A DNA stretch of 64,000 nucleotides from Antedon mediterranea. Taxonomy: Eukaryota > Echinodermata > Crinoidea > Comatulida > Antedonidae. Positions within the stretch are counted from its first letter, which is position 1. Every line of letters starts with the position of its first letter. Under the pieces are notes generated by a model that saw nothing but the letters and a program-made list of their open reading frames with translations, was not told where the DNA came from and made no database searches. The stretch spans positions 38,149,304 to 38,213,303 of the forward strand of contig NC_092671.1 of assembly GCF_964355755.1 (NCBI RefSeq), given 5' to 3'. Positions 26,401 through 41,400 of the stretch are shown here, piece after piece. Made by a program: the position numbers and the translations under genes.

Positions 26401-29400
26401 CCAACCATTTGTATCTTTATATTTTGTATATGTTTGCATTATGTGAATAAATTTGAACTTGACTTGAACTTGAACATCATCATGTCTATATTATGGGCAT
26501 ATCACATTTTTCTGTCACATACAGTTTGATAGTGTAGACAGATCTTTAAATGCGAGATAATATGGAGATTATCAGCCTAACTAGGTGCGGGGGAGTTAAG
26601 ATGCGATTCTTTACCCTCAACATAGTGTTGGTGCTTTCTATTTTAAATTAACAACACATATTGATCTAACTTGTTCCTAGTTCGCCACAAATCAAAAGCT
26701 TTCCAAAAGAGTCTACTGTCAGATCCCTCAAAATCAGATATGGATTGACAAGGCTTAAACTGGAGTGTATGGTTTCCTGGAAATTTAGTTTTCAGAATTG
26801 TACATATTAGTTAAAGGGAAAGTTTGCCGTTCTCACACGGTTTGGTTTTGTGAGAGTTGACGGTAACCACTTACATAAGATGCGGCCTGTATCGGTGGAT
26901 AATAGCACAGAGAGCTAAACCACTCTTGAACGATGTCGTCAAGTTTTCAACATTGACATTTTTATAACTGTCTGTGACACGTTGACACCACATCAGCAGC
27001 TTGTTAGATCTGATTACCGGAACTGAAACAAAAGGAATTGGTTATAACTAATCAATTATCTATAAAAACACTTTTATTGAGCAATAAATTTGCTTACAAT
27101 ATTATATAAAACCATTTTGTAGGCATATATTGTTGGATAAAGGCAAGTATTAAGTTCTGTCTACAAGTTTTAAAAAAAAAAGTGTGATATGACATCATCA
27201 TGTCCATATATGGGCACATCACATCACATAAAGTTTGATAGTGTAGACAGAGCTTTAGCATGCGACAATAGTGTTTGTTAGTGAAGAGTAATGATATGAA
27301 AAAAAATTACTTTAGTTTAGAAACCAGGGTTTTAATAATACTTAGCGTTATGGCTTAGGTGATCCATCGACACCTATACTTGGGGGAGGGTGTTATATCT
27401 TACTTTAAACTTTAAAAAAAAAATATTATCTCTTTGGAGGATCTAAGAAATGCACTCACAGGTTGCATTTAGCCTGCAAAGTGCCTGTTGAAAACCCAAG
27501 GTTTAAGATCGATTTTCAACTAGACAAATTTGGCGAATCCAAAGCGTCAGCTAATATTCATGAGTAAAGAGGGATTTGGAAGATGAGACATGAATACACA
27601 TGTGTATAACCTGGAGCAAATTGGGCTAGTAGAAAAATGGCTTTATACTAATTCCCACTAACTGAAATAAATATCATATAAGTAGTGACAAGAATCTAAA
27701 ATTACCTGTTTTAGGCTTCAACTGTGGTTGTTCAATAGGGCCCATAGTTTTCAATTCTTGTTTTAGCCTCTCATTGGTGGTATCAAAGTATTGCAGAGTC
27801 TCAAATGGCAGCACTGCTTTAGGGTTGATGGCAGGATATCTGGTTTTAGGATCAATTCCATACTGGTCATAATCCTTGCAAAGATTCTCTGGCGTGGTCT
27901 GCGGCAAGAGCCGGTATATACTCTCTCTTTCAGCAAGTACTTCAAGCGGCGTTTTTTTGCCAATAGACCATTCTCTGATCATCCAGGCAGCATCAAATGC
28001 TCCTAGAAATCCACGGGCACAACCAGATCCTGTTGGCCAAAAGGGCTGAAAAAAAAAGACAACTATTGTAAATTTTTAGATAGCATAATACCAATGGTGA
28101 AAATAATGAAAAACACATTCCATTAGTAATGACGCACCCATTTTGACGCACTGTGACATGTTGTTTATGATATGGTGGGTGGTAAAGTGACGGACATTGT
28201 CCATTGATGTGACGTACCATCTTGATTATTTGTAAATGACGCACCCATGAGGCACCTCTCCCGGGGTCATATAGTGGGTCATACAATTGACAAGTGCATT
28301 ATATACAGGTAAAGAATATAACAATTTTAAAATGGTTAATTTGTCAAAAGCATACCTCAACCAGACTGTCTCCTACAAGACCCATTAAAAGATGGTGTCC
28401 ATTTCGTTCATGAATCCTGGCTGCATTGACAGCCTGAAACAAAGATGTGAAATCAAACATAGCCACATCTGATAAGCCATAGTGGTTCAGTGCATAGTCT
28501 AAATGTGGTAATTGGCGGTTCGTTGAAAAGTCGGCAGCTTCCGATGCGTATCCTTGTAGTTTTTCTTGGCTGATGTTTGATTGCGATAGAAGACTGGCTA
28601 CGTCAGCGTAATCCTAACAAAATAATAATTTATGTTAAGGAAATTGTACTTTAATTGTTTGTAACTAACTACTGTGGAGTAGCTTTGCTTTAAGGTGTTG
28701 AGTAATTGATTTGGTTGTAATTCGTACTTAATAATAAGTACATTGAGAATACTTGTGAAATAAAACCCACCTGAGAATTACTTGCATAAAGGCAAAAGGC
28801 AAAAAGATCTGACCAAAATTTTACTGGCAAACGATAACAAAATATGTCACAGTGGCCTTTAGACACAATAATAGTATATTGTGTTCAAAGAAAATGTCCA
28901 CTTCTCAAGTTATATCTCGCTCTTCGAGGAGAAAGGGCTATTGTCGGTTTATCCAGGTAAGCTAGGCACAAAATAAAACTTACTTTCTTTATTACACCCT
29001 TCTTGATTAAACTTTGTTTCTTGGCAGTCATCACAAAATAATGCGTATCATCTTTGTAATAAACTATATTCTCTAAATCTATTCCCGTCTCATGATTCAA
29101 ATCTTTGAAAAACTTCTGGTTAAAAATAAATGCAACCCCACTGATTTCCTCCACTCTAGCTTCCTCACTGCTATGGCGGTTTATCAGATTCGCAGTGATT
29201 CCAATAGCTAGTTTTCCTCTAAACTCTTTCCGCTCAAAACCTATTTAAAAAAAATGTACATACCGGTATTTAAAATGGGGCAATATTTTTAGCTTACTTT
29301 TAGTATATAATGAAATAGTGTTCATTTGTAACATCCTGTAGTAATGTCATTATGTCGAGCATAACACATTAAAAGTAGATCAAATTTGATTGTGTCTGCT

Positions 29401-32400
29401 GGACGCCAACAAGAATTTCTTCATCAATTTATTCATTTTTATAGTTAATTTATCAAAAGTTTGGAAATTTATTGTTCCCCCTAAAAATTGTTTTGTTTCA
29501 ATTTTTTTTTAATATGCCATTTTAATGTAACATAATAGTTATTCACTTTGACCAAAAACTGGATTGAAAAAAAAAATTATTTACCTGAAAAAATGTAATT
29601 TAAAGCAAAAAATACTTAAATTGTTTGTCAGACAATGGTTTTTTTGGTTAAAATTAACTGTTTCTTTTGTCTTTTTATGTGAAGCGAAATAATGATTTTG
29701 TTTTGTTTTTTTTACAGAAGTGAATAACTTTATTAAAACAAAATGGCCAATTTAAAGTCTGATTTTATTAATCTTCATTTTTCATGTTTTTGAGGGACAA
29801 TACATATTTAATAGAACCTTGCAGATAAAAATTAGATTTAAGTGATATTCATATGATTTAAAAACCATTTAATAATATCAGGTCACCTGCCAATCAAATA
29901 AGTAGTTCAGAAACCTAACCCCATTAAGACGTTAATATCAAATATCAAGCAAATCCATAATTTGAAATATTCTCAGAAAAATTATAGTATGCTACTAGCT
30001 AGTGTCCAGTTTTTACAAATATTTTACTCAAATATGAATATGAAAGAAATAAATGTTTATTTGAATTGAATTGAATTAAAATATTGTGAAATAGTTCCAT
30101 AATCATATCAACTGAAATGTTGTAAGCAAATCATATCACTAGAAAAAAAATTATCCATCCTAGAGCAGGTACCCACTCCCCACTTCCCAACCTTAGGCGG
30201 TTAGCTTCAAACCTTCTCAGTGCAAGCTGGTAATTTTGATACCCAATTAATTTTCAATTTTTCCCCTTTATTTTGTAGTATTTATTATATTTCTTGGGCA
30301 CATAAACACCGGTCTAAACTAGTTTATATAACACAATTGGAGTCAATCGCAGTCAAATTATTACTTTTTATACTACTTTTGTTTGCGATTATTTACATCG
30401 GGTCACCAGTCACATTATTCAAATTAATTAATCAGCTTATTTTACACACTTGACAAAGCATTGAGATTGTTATTGATGTTCCCGATCACATTAGAGTACA
30501 CTAGATCAAGTTTGCCAACTAATAAGGCTTACATGCCAAATCAAAATTATATAACCTTTAAAATTTCTCCCAGTTAATATTATATTACATAAAGATCAGG
30601 TATTTATACCACCTCCGTGTTTTTTAGAAAATTGATTTAGAAAATGAAGTAATGAACACAACCATATTTAACTGCAACAAGAATATTCTTACATTGGTTG
30701 ACTCAATCTTTCACTACTTATTTATTTTCCTATTTAAAACATTTTATCGATCAAGACACAACTTTGTGCTGTTTACTAGCTGCATTATTATTATTATAGG
30801 AGTATGTTTCCATACATAATTTGTTTCGAAAAATTACCTGGGTAAAATGTACAGCGTATTGAGAGCTTGCTTACATGCGCTAAGAATTATAAACTATTAT
30901 TTTGAATATTGTCAAATATTATTACTACTGTATTGACATTTAAATTACTTGTCAAATATAAGGAAGATATTAAATGGTTTGAACTTTGTGAGATATATTG
31001 ACATTCTCTTTGCTAATACCATGTAATCTTTAAAAGCTAGTGATCAAGGCCATTATTAAATGAAGATCATATGTTTCTGTAGATTAAAAATGACCAAACT
31101 GGTAAAAGAAAAACAATTTCCCTAAACTGTTCCTTAAATGTTTTGGTTTGTTATTTTCCAATATCGCTTAATCATTCAATAGTTGCCATTAAGTCGCACC
31201 GTTGTCTTATTACACATTTTTTAAAAACCAGAAATGCAAGGAAATGACCAGACAATTTACCTTCAGACTTTAGATAAAGGGAAAACTTAACAATTTGGTT
31301 CCAATAATCTTCCAACCGCAAGATGAGGTTGTCAAAATAATAATTATTATATTGTGTGAATGTTTATTTACATTGTAAAAAGTAGACCTACAGTATATCA
31401 TTGTTCTTTCAAACCATGCCTGACGCTGAAACAACCAATAATTAATTACTGTATTACCATAGAGATATGGTTTATACACAGGTTTTTTTGAGAGGTCAGT
31501 TGACATACAGGTAAAACTGAAAATTACAATCCATATAGCTTAAACAACAATAATACATGGATTTTGGTGTTTAAGACCTTTTGGTCTTGACCTTGGAAAA
31601 GGTAAAGTGACCGTGAAATGGCGTATTATGTCTTTTGAAATTGGTTTTTCTATAATCGTAGAGAAAGGAAACTGTAGGTTATATAATGATGTGGGCATAA
31701 CCACACTATTCAATATAAAGAAACAAAACACCACTAACATAATGATATACTGTAATAAGTGGCGGTTATGCAAAGGAGTAAATATGGTAAATAATAGGCC
31801 TAATATTGTTAGATATTACTATATTAGGTTATGTTTTAGTTATGTTATTATGTTTAATATTTTTTAATATTTTTTTTTATTCATTTATTTAAAAACATAT
31901 TTAGACAGGATAAAAACATATCAGGTGTAGATATTGCACTGTTTTACATATGGTCCTGTTTTTTAAAGCAATTGATTAAAAACATTCATAAAAGACATTA
32001 AAAAACTTACAATAAAAATGTTATTGTTTACATAATATTACAGAATCTATTCCTCTCTTCATGACTTTACTTTTTAAAACACATGATGTAACTGCAAACA
32101 TAACTTTACTAGTATTAGTAAAATAATAAGTCTTAATTTTCACTCTACAGCTCACTATGTCAGTCGGATGGTCAGTTGGTAAACACTAACTCAAATTTGA
32201 GCATGCGACTGCAGCCATATATATGGCCTTGTTTTTATATATTTAAAATTTTCATACAGCGTAGGGAACTGTACGACTAGCTGATATTGTACTGACATTA
32301 CTTGTTTTGACTACTATTAGTAACGAGATGTTGATAGTATAAAACTCACAGAACCAACAAACTACGCAAGTCCCAGGAGTGGAAAAGTATATTTGCTTTT

Positions 32401-35400
32401 GTTGCTTCAAGCTGAAACAAACAAACTATGGTAGGCCAACTTAATTTCAACTGCAAGTTGCATCGTAACACAATGGTTCTTGTGTTTACATCCAGAACGA
32501 CAAAAGGTAATTTGGGACAAGGAGTCGTCGGCTAAAAATAACTTACTTGATTTTTCTAATACATTTATTATGGTACAATGAATCTATTGTTTCTACCTTC
32601 TCAGTAAAATTTGTTCTGGCACAAAGCTTTAATCACAAATTTTTTGATATTCCTTCCCCATGTTTTTTATTTTATATTAACAATCTGTCACTTCGAAACC
32701 AGGAATATTTGACTCATCATTTAAATGATTATTCTTCCTCTTTCTACTTTCCCTTTAGTTCAGTAAAAAAAAAAAATTATGTTTCAATCCGAGAGGACAT
32801 ACAGACTCTTGGGACTGAAAAGTTCAAACTATACAATCTGAAGGACTTTTATAATTTTGAAATCGCATATTTTGACTTTTTTAGTTTGTTTATATCTGTA
32901 AAAACATTCCAAAGTTGATATGATCACTTGCCTCAACTACAAATTTTTAAGACAAAATTAAATTTTTAAGCCAAAATTAAATTTTTAATGTAAAAATTTA
33001 CAATTTTTAAGTAAAAATTTTAATTTTTAAATCAAAATTAAATTCCAAGTAAAATTTTAAATTTTAAGCCAAAATTTGAATAGATAAATATATATATACG
33101 GTAATACAGAATAAAATAAACTGCATATTTGTTACAAATATTGACTTGCCGTTTATAGTGTTCCTACGGCCATCTGCTCCTATGAGGACGTTGAACTCAT
33201 ACTCCGAGACGGGATGGTCTTGTGGTGCGACCTTTGCCCTCCAACCAATCTCTGCAAAGATAAAGTTGTTAATATATAGTCTCCTATTCTTCCTTTATCG
33301 CAAATATCATTTATTGATCAGATTGTGATAAGATTAAGGTTTGATTACTTTCAGTGTTATACATATACACGTGTGTTTTCAACACAGTACGATGCAATGG
33401 ACAATTTTGAAATGTTAACTAAGACAGCATCGTATGACGAGGCCTGACGAGTCTTCTCGTCGAGAGAAAATTAAACATGTTTAAAGTTCTCCCAATGACC
33501 ACTCGTCTCGTCTGGATTCAACTCAGACAGCACCAATGACGGTTAGTCGGACCTTGTTATACAATGCTGTCTGAGTTGGCCTGAGAAAAACTTATTTAAT
33601 AGCCTTGCTGGCTTCCATTGAATATTGGATGTAAACAAAACGCAATCCAAATTAAGGCTGGTTACCTAATGTTCAAACTTAAAAGTTAAGCATGCTTGAA
33701 CATGAGGCTACGTGTTTAATAAAACATGGTAGAATTTTTTTTATAGTTTTTCAGAAATGAGAATAGACAAATTCCAAGAGAAACTGTGAACTTTAAGATC
33801 CTCAAATTGCAAAACAATTCTTATGTAATCTGTACTTGATATTCGATGTCCTCGTTTACAAGATCTAATGGAGTATCTCTACTTCTTTTATATGTGTGCA
33901 ATTGGCCATACATGTGTGTGAGATCACACCGCCATTCCTATATCCATCAACATATGCTAAGGTGAACACAAATTAACATGTTTAGCAGTCTATTTATAAC
34001 ATCAGATCAGAAATTTAAATTTGTATTCACGTTTAAGAACAAATTGGAGTTCTAAATAACTGCATTAGTGATTGAGGGAACTAGTTTTTATCACGTGATT
34101 GAATGTTAAGCTCTGTCTACACTATCAAATTTTTGTAACAAAAAAATGTGATGTGCCCATATATGGACAAGATGATGTCATACTACTGTCATATTTGAGC
34201 ATATCACTACCATATTTGTGCATATCACTACCATATTTGGGCACATCACGCTTTTTTTGTCAATGATAATGTAGACAGAGCTTTTATGATGCAGAACATA
34301 CAATATGACTGAATGACATATTATGGTTATAAATATATCCGCACTTGGTGGATCAATTATATTTAGTATCATAAATGTACCTGATATTTTTAATAAAAAA
34401 GTATCTTTAAATACTAGATATGAATATTTAAAATTAGAAGATGCTTATTAGACTTGACATTGCATCATTCAATGTAATATGAGCAGCAAATCATAATTTG
34501 AAATGGAAAAAAATAATGTATGTTGTATACTTGACAGTAAAGGTACAGTATGCTAATAACAGTGGAAAGGTTAATAATTTGGGTGATGAGAGTTAAAGAT
34601 TGTCCCCCTGAAAAAATAATATTTTAGATATGATGAAACATAATAATTATTCACTTTGACCAAAAACTGGATTGAAAAAAAAACCAATTCCCTGAAAAAA
34701 ATGTAATTTAAAGCAAAATATACCTAAATTGTCTGTCAGTGTCAGGCAATGTTTTTTTACGTTAAAATTAACTAACCGTTACTTTTCTTTTTATATAAGT
34801 GAAATAATTATTTTTATTCATTTTTTTTACTACAGAAGTGAAAAACTGCAAAATGGCCTATTCAAAATCTGATTTTATTAATCTTTATTTTTCATGTTTT
34901 TGTGGGACAATACATCTTTAAACAATTCCGCCATGGTGTGACATTGTAAAAACCAATTATTATTATTATTATTATTAAAGTACAACAACCAATAACCAAG
35001 CATACTAAGTTGATGTGGCTGGAAAAGACAGATTATTCTTTGATGTTCACCTAGGAAGACGGGGAAGTATTTCATTAATCTACAGGAAGTCATATCTTAT
35101 AATAACACCCTGGGGTTCATCGATAAGTTTGACATGAACACATTCAAACAAAACTCTATGAAAGTGATACTACTGTTAACCATTGGTCAGGATGATTCAG
35201 GTAATCTGGTTAATCGCAATTTGAATTTAAGTTTTATAAAAAGTTATTTCTGTTTTTATCACCGAATAAAATAAAGCCTTGTCTACACTATCAAACTTTA
35301 TGTTACAAAAAAATGTGATGTGCCCATATGGACATGATGATGCAGGCCTTTTTTAAGGCGAGTGAGTGCGATCACTCACCTAACACACTCCTAAACTGCC

Positions 35401-38400
35401 CCTGTGGAGTGCGATTTACAACACACAACATGATGATGTCATATCACTACCATTTTTGGGCATATCACTACCATATTTGGGCATATCACTACCATATTTG
35501 GGAATATCACTAAAATATTTGGGCACATCACAATTATTTTGTCAAACTAGTTTGATATTGTAGACAGAGCTTATAACAATTTTTGCTGGTCTGGAATATT
35601 ATTAAGAATATAAAAATAGGCACCTGTAGATTGGATGTAACACATGTATAGATTCCAATTTTAACCATCATTTAATCAACTTGCATCATTATTATTGTTT
35701 TAATTCGATGAATTTATTGTCATTACATTACTGTTTGTACTGTAAATAATTTTTTTTTAAATACAGTACAAAGTGAGAAAATACTACAGCAAAGGCTCAT
35801 GGGATGTATATGAACGCTCTACCTTTTTGTAAATGTGTGTGTACTAAGGTAAATTACTTTGTTAGTTGTCTTTTAATTATTTTTATTATATTGTTAATGT
35901 TTCTCTACTGAACCACTTTGGAAATCAATGCTTTAGCACTGAAAGTGTCATTTAGTACAAAGTCAGAATAAATAAATATATAAATACAATTGTTTTATAT
36001 TAAAAGTTAGACTTTAAATATTCATAGGTTTTCAAAATTAAAATAACTTACTTTCACATGACTGGTCTACTGGAGGTTCTTCTAAACCTAAGTATGCTAC
36101 GTTGGAATGAATTTGAACGCCAAGAAGAAGACTAACTTTCACCAGTATCACTTGAAGCTGTCGTATACCTACAAGAACAATAAATAAAATTATCTGAAAT
36201 GTGAGATTTTAAAAATAGAAATACCATATATATATCAAATTTTATTTTATTTTTTTAGTATTATTAATATCAAAAATATAACATTTACGGCACACAGTAC
36301 TGTAAGTGTGTTTATTTATTTTATTTCTTTATTCTGATATAAAATCAATAGGATAAAAACACAAAAAAGTACCGAGACGGCAAACTTATTTCCATTGTGG
36401 TCCTAAACAAATATAACAGAATAAACAAGGAAAACCACAATTGCTTAAACATAATACACAAACAAATAGCAAATTAAATTTCTCTTAATCTAAGAATTTC
36501 ACAAAAATAACCTTTTGATCTCTGTTTAAATAATTGTAATGAAGAGGAGCTTTGAACAAAATAGGTGAGTGAATTCCATAACTGTTTTAAATGATTTACT
36601 TGATTTAGTTTCAGTAATAAAGTTTTTTATGTGATAACCAAGACTTTACAATCTTCATTTGTTAACAAAATTAAAATATTGTATACAAATGTACTGTACT
36701 GACCAATGGATGTCAAAAAGAAATATGAAAATATTGATTTGAAGATATTGTTAATGAATAAAATACCGTATATTTCGGTGTATAAGTCGCACCTGTGTAT
36801 AAGACGCACCCCCTAACTGAGAGTAAAATATCGGTATTTTTTATATCGTCGGTGTATAAGACGCACCTTATATTTCATCAAAACAATGTTTTTTTAAATT
36901 GTAATCAATATTATTGTAATAATATATTTTGTTATATCTGCAACGGCGTCCTTTATTTAGGTTTTTTCTTACCTAGGCTCGGCCGCGCCCAGCCTCAAGC
37001 CGCAACATCGAGTGCATGACCATGTGTGTATACACGTACATGTGTGCTAGCCTCGCTCGATCATTTCGAGAGGGCGGACGTTTTCACGGACAATCGTATT
37101 CGATTAGTATCCATGTATCTAAGAAGTGTATACGCTAGGTCCATGCTAAAATCACCTGGAGAATATACTAGTCGAATACCGTACACCATGTGGCCGCCAA
37201 GAAGGGCTTGCGCTGGGGGTACGGCGATCGTGCGTATAACTACTGTATAAATAAATACTATTCCAATCGTACGTAAACGTTTACAAATTAAATTTTATCG
37301 CCATAATGAACAAATCTTTTCATCATATTTTTAGTATAACATCATGCTAAAATGCCTTGAAAACTAGGCAGAAGCAGGTTGCCGTTACGTTAGTTAGTTA
37401 CTTTAGCTAGGCCTAGCCTACTCAGGCCTAGCAAACGAGGTGACGATAGGCCTAGGCTAGGCCTATGTACAATCTGTGTGGTGAGGCATTTATGTTCGGT
37501 GTATAAGACGCACCCTTAATTTAGAGGTCAAATTTGCGTGTCAAAAGTGCGACTTATACACCGAAATATACGGTAAATCAATGCGGCAAAAAATTGTTGT
37601 TACTGATAATTATGCCGGTAATAGTTAAGTATCCTTAAGCGCTTGAAGTAAGCTACTTAGAAATGATGAATATGATTATGGTGGATTTCTCAAACTGTTT
37701 CATTAAATTTCAAGGTAGAGTCGTCGGCCATGTACAGTATCGACTATCATGTCCTCATACATTTAAATGAATGTCTAATATTATCAAAAACTACTTACTC
37801 TGCCATACCTCACACCAATATAATATGTATTATGCTAATGAGGCAATTTACTATCGTATATATCAAATCTGTAGCTCAATTTTTATATCATCAAATACAA
37901 ATATGTGAACATACGCTAAAGCTCTGTCTACACTATCAAACTTTATGTGACAAAAAAATGTGATGCGCCCAAATATATTATTGATATGCTTAAATATGGT
38001 ATTGGTATGACATCATCATGTTCATATATGGGCACATCACATTTTGACATAAAGTTTGATAGTGGACTGTAAACAGAGCTTAACATCATTGTGTGATATT
38101 GGATGGCAGGTAAAATATAATAAAAAGATATACAGTAATAATATCAATAATATCAATTATTAATTCAGTATTACTATTAAAGTAATACAGTAATAATATT
38201 ATTATAAATTATATAAATCAGTTATTACTGTATTCAGTATTAAATAAATGCAGGCAAATTGGGATCATTAAACTCTGTATGTTATAACACAAAGATTAGT
38301 TCAAGCTGAACTTACTGTTTTCGTGTCGCGCCTTTAGGCAGTTATATTCAAGAGAACAGAAGCATTAGGAAACAGTAACATGTGGTAGCTTATACAGTAC

Positions 38401-41400
38401 TTAGTTTACTAAAGGCTGAAAAAATGATTATTTGGAAAATTCGGACTGGGCATGCGCACACCCTAAAGCACGTCTGGAAAAAAAGAGTCTATGATAACAT
38501 TTGCTGATAAATTAATATTGAGATGCATGTAGACGGTTCTAATCATGAGAATGATGAGCGGCGTTTTTTTAAAATAACTCAAATACAGTCTAACTATATT
38601 GTATACTGGTTAAATTGTCAAATCATCATTAATATACTGTATTGTCATCTTTACAATAGGTTCCAATGTAGCTGTCAGTACACAATTATCAATTTAAACT
38701 TTGGTCATTCTCTGACGTTTACAAATTTAAATGTACATTTAGATCTCTATCAAGAAAACTTTATTAGGTAACAAACTCGGTTGTTCAATATTTACATTAT
38801 TGTAGTTTATGTATAATACCATATATGGTGGGTAAACAGAAATACGTTAAGCTCTGTATACAATATCAAACTTTATGTGACAAAACAATGTGATGTGCAG
38901 ATACATGGACATGATGTCATATCACTACTATGTTTAGGCATATCACTACCATATTTGGGCACATCACACTTTTTTTGTCAAACTAGTTTGATAGTGTAGA
39001 CAGAGTTTTAAGGTAGTTGTTGGTCAAACAATGTTCAAAACCAAATGGTGTCTAAGAATGACCACTTCCTGATTCGCAGACTTAACTGACCACCACACAG
39101 CACAGCGCACCGATAAAAAATGTTTACACTATTTATAATACAATTAAAATGACCTTTGTACAGTATATCGTTAAATCCTGGACTGGAACTAAACAATGAT
39201 AACAAAAATTTAAAGTTTTTATGTCGCAACATGGTCAGCTTGAATAAAGCCATTTTAGGTGGGTCATGGTCTATCTGTATAAAGGTAACTAGAGGTTAAA
39301 AACGTCACACATTACTGTTGTATTTAGCTGTACTCTCTCTAACTCAGAGAGTATAGTCTACGAATTTAAAAGCAGTTGATCATTTTTCTTGCTGTCATAC
39401 ATAACTAATGAACCATGTAAAAAGAGACATTTAAATTCCCATGTACAACAGTTCTAACAATACTGTTTATAATAACTGTGTTAAAGAACTATTTTGATTT
39501 GGTAGCTCCCACTTCAGGTGGGTTTTACAGATTGTACCATTAACTGATGGGTTGTCAAATTAATGAAATATATTTTGAGTTGTAGGGCTCGTCTCAGAGA
39601 AAATAAGGAAAATGTTGGTTTATCTGGGAAAACTAGGCGGGACATTCTATTATTAGAATCCCACACTAAGGGACAATGAATAATAAATGCAACAAAATAC
39701 TGTAAGTCAGTTTACAGTTGTTTCTATGAAATTGAATGACTAATGCGTTAGATATTCAAAACATGAAAATGACTTTTAAAGATGTTGCAATATGTTTTGT
39801 AGAATTTTACCTGAAAACAAAATAACTCACAGTGATTGGAACTTAAACAGGTGGTATATATTGGATTAATCTTAAACTGAATTTGTTTCAATTCCTTTCA
39901 TGATCACCATTACAATAACCGAGAAATAAGGTAATTTATTCATTGGTGATGTCATCAATATGTAGTAGTCATCAATATGGTAAATCATGGAGAAATAACT
40001 GATTTCTCCATGGGTAAATAGACCTATAAAGATGTTGGACAATAACACCTAATATAAACACTTTTAATACATAAAGCTCTGTGTAAACTATCAAACTAGT
40101 TTGACAAAAAAAGTGTGATGTGCCGAAATATGGTAGTGATATGCCCAAATGGTAGTGATATGACATCATCATGTCCATATATTGGCACATCACATTTTTT
40201 TTTTCACATAAAGTTTGATTTTATTTATTTATTTATTCAGGTATAACATACAAAACAGCAGCCATTAGCTGATAGCGTTTGTTTACAATCAATATACATA
40301 TATAATTTAAAGTAAAAGAGGCACAATTATAAACAGTATAGAAAAAAAACTATATATTATAAACATAAAATACAATATTATTCGCTCATAAAATTAAGTG
40401 TGGACAGAGTTTAAACATGTACTATTATCATATTCAGACAAATCAAATACAAACCACTAGCGAACTAATAAACACAGTGAACAAATATTGAGTAACAAAA
40501 CTGACGGAAAGGTCCAGGATCTTACAACTTTTAATGACACTAGACTACAACGTGTTTGACAAAGAACTTGAGGTCATTACGCAATTGCCATATTGTACAC
40601 GTTTTAAATGTATTGTTAATTACGGAACAAATGTTAATGACCTGTAAACAGTAATGCAATTTAAACGATTAGTAATGTCTGATTATCCAACACACATTCA
40701 TCAAATTGGCAAAAACAACGTCAAATATCCTGGATAACATGAAATGTTAATAAATGTGTATTATGAGAAAAACAAGATGATAGTAGAATATAAAATATTT
40801 GATATAAATATTAAACAGTATCATTAAAATTGGCTGTCGATATTGTGTCTAAAATGGAACTACTAACTACTATTGTTCAAAGTGTTAGCTTTTACTCTAC
40901 ACTTAAGCTCTGTCCACACAATCAAACATTATGTGAAAACAAAATGTGATGTATTATACAGTATATAGACATGATGATGGCATATCACTACCATATTTGG
41001 GCATATCACTACCATATTTGGGCATATCACTACCATATTTGGGCATATCACTACCATATTTGGGCATATCACTACCATATTTGGGCATATCACTACCATA
41101 TTTGGGCATATCACTACCATATTTGGGCATATCAAAACCGTATTGGGCACCTCACACTTTTTTGTCAAACTAGTTTGATAGTGTAGACAGAGCTTAAGTC
41201 TCAGTATAAAGAAGATGCTGCCGCTTTGATGGAAATAATAAAAATAATGGGAAATCAGAGAATTTAATGGCGCTGTCTATCTTTTTGTGAAACGAAAAAA
41301 GTGTGATGTAGTACTACCTAGGAAGAAAAAACTGTTTGGGTCAAAAACCTATAAGGAGTCTCATTACAACATCTGTATAAAGTTTTGAATTGTCAAAAGG

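Noticed and set aside
32547-32918. 123-codon plus-strand frame
   Set aside because: It is AT-rich low-complexity sequence with many Phe/Ser/Tyr residues, no domain and no start context, in a MICAL intron.
40981-41147. CRISPR-like regular repeat
   Set aside because: The 21-bp units are directly abutting with no unique spacers, and the genome is eukaryotic.
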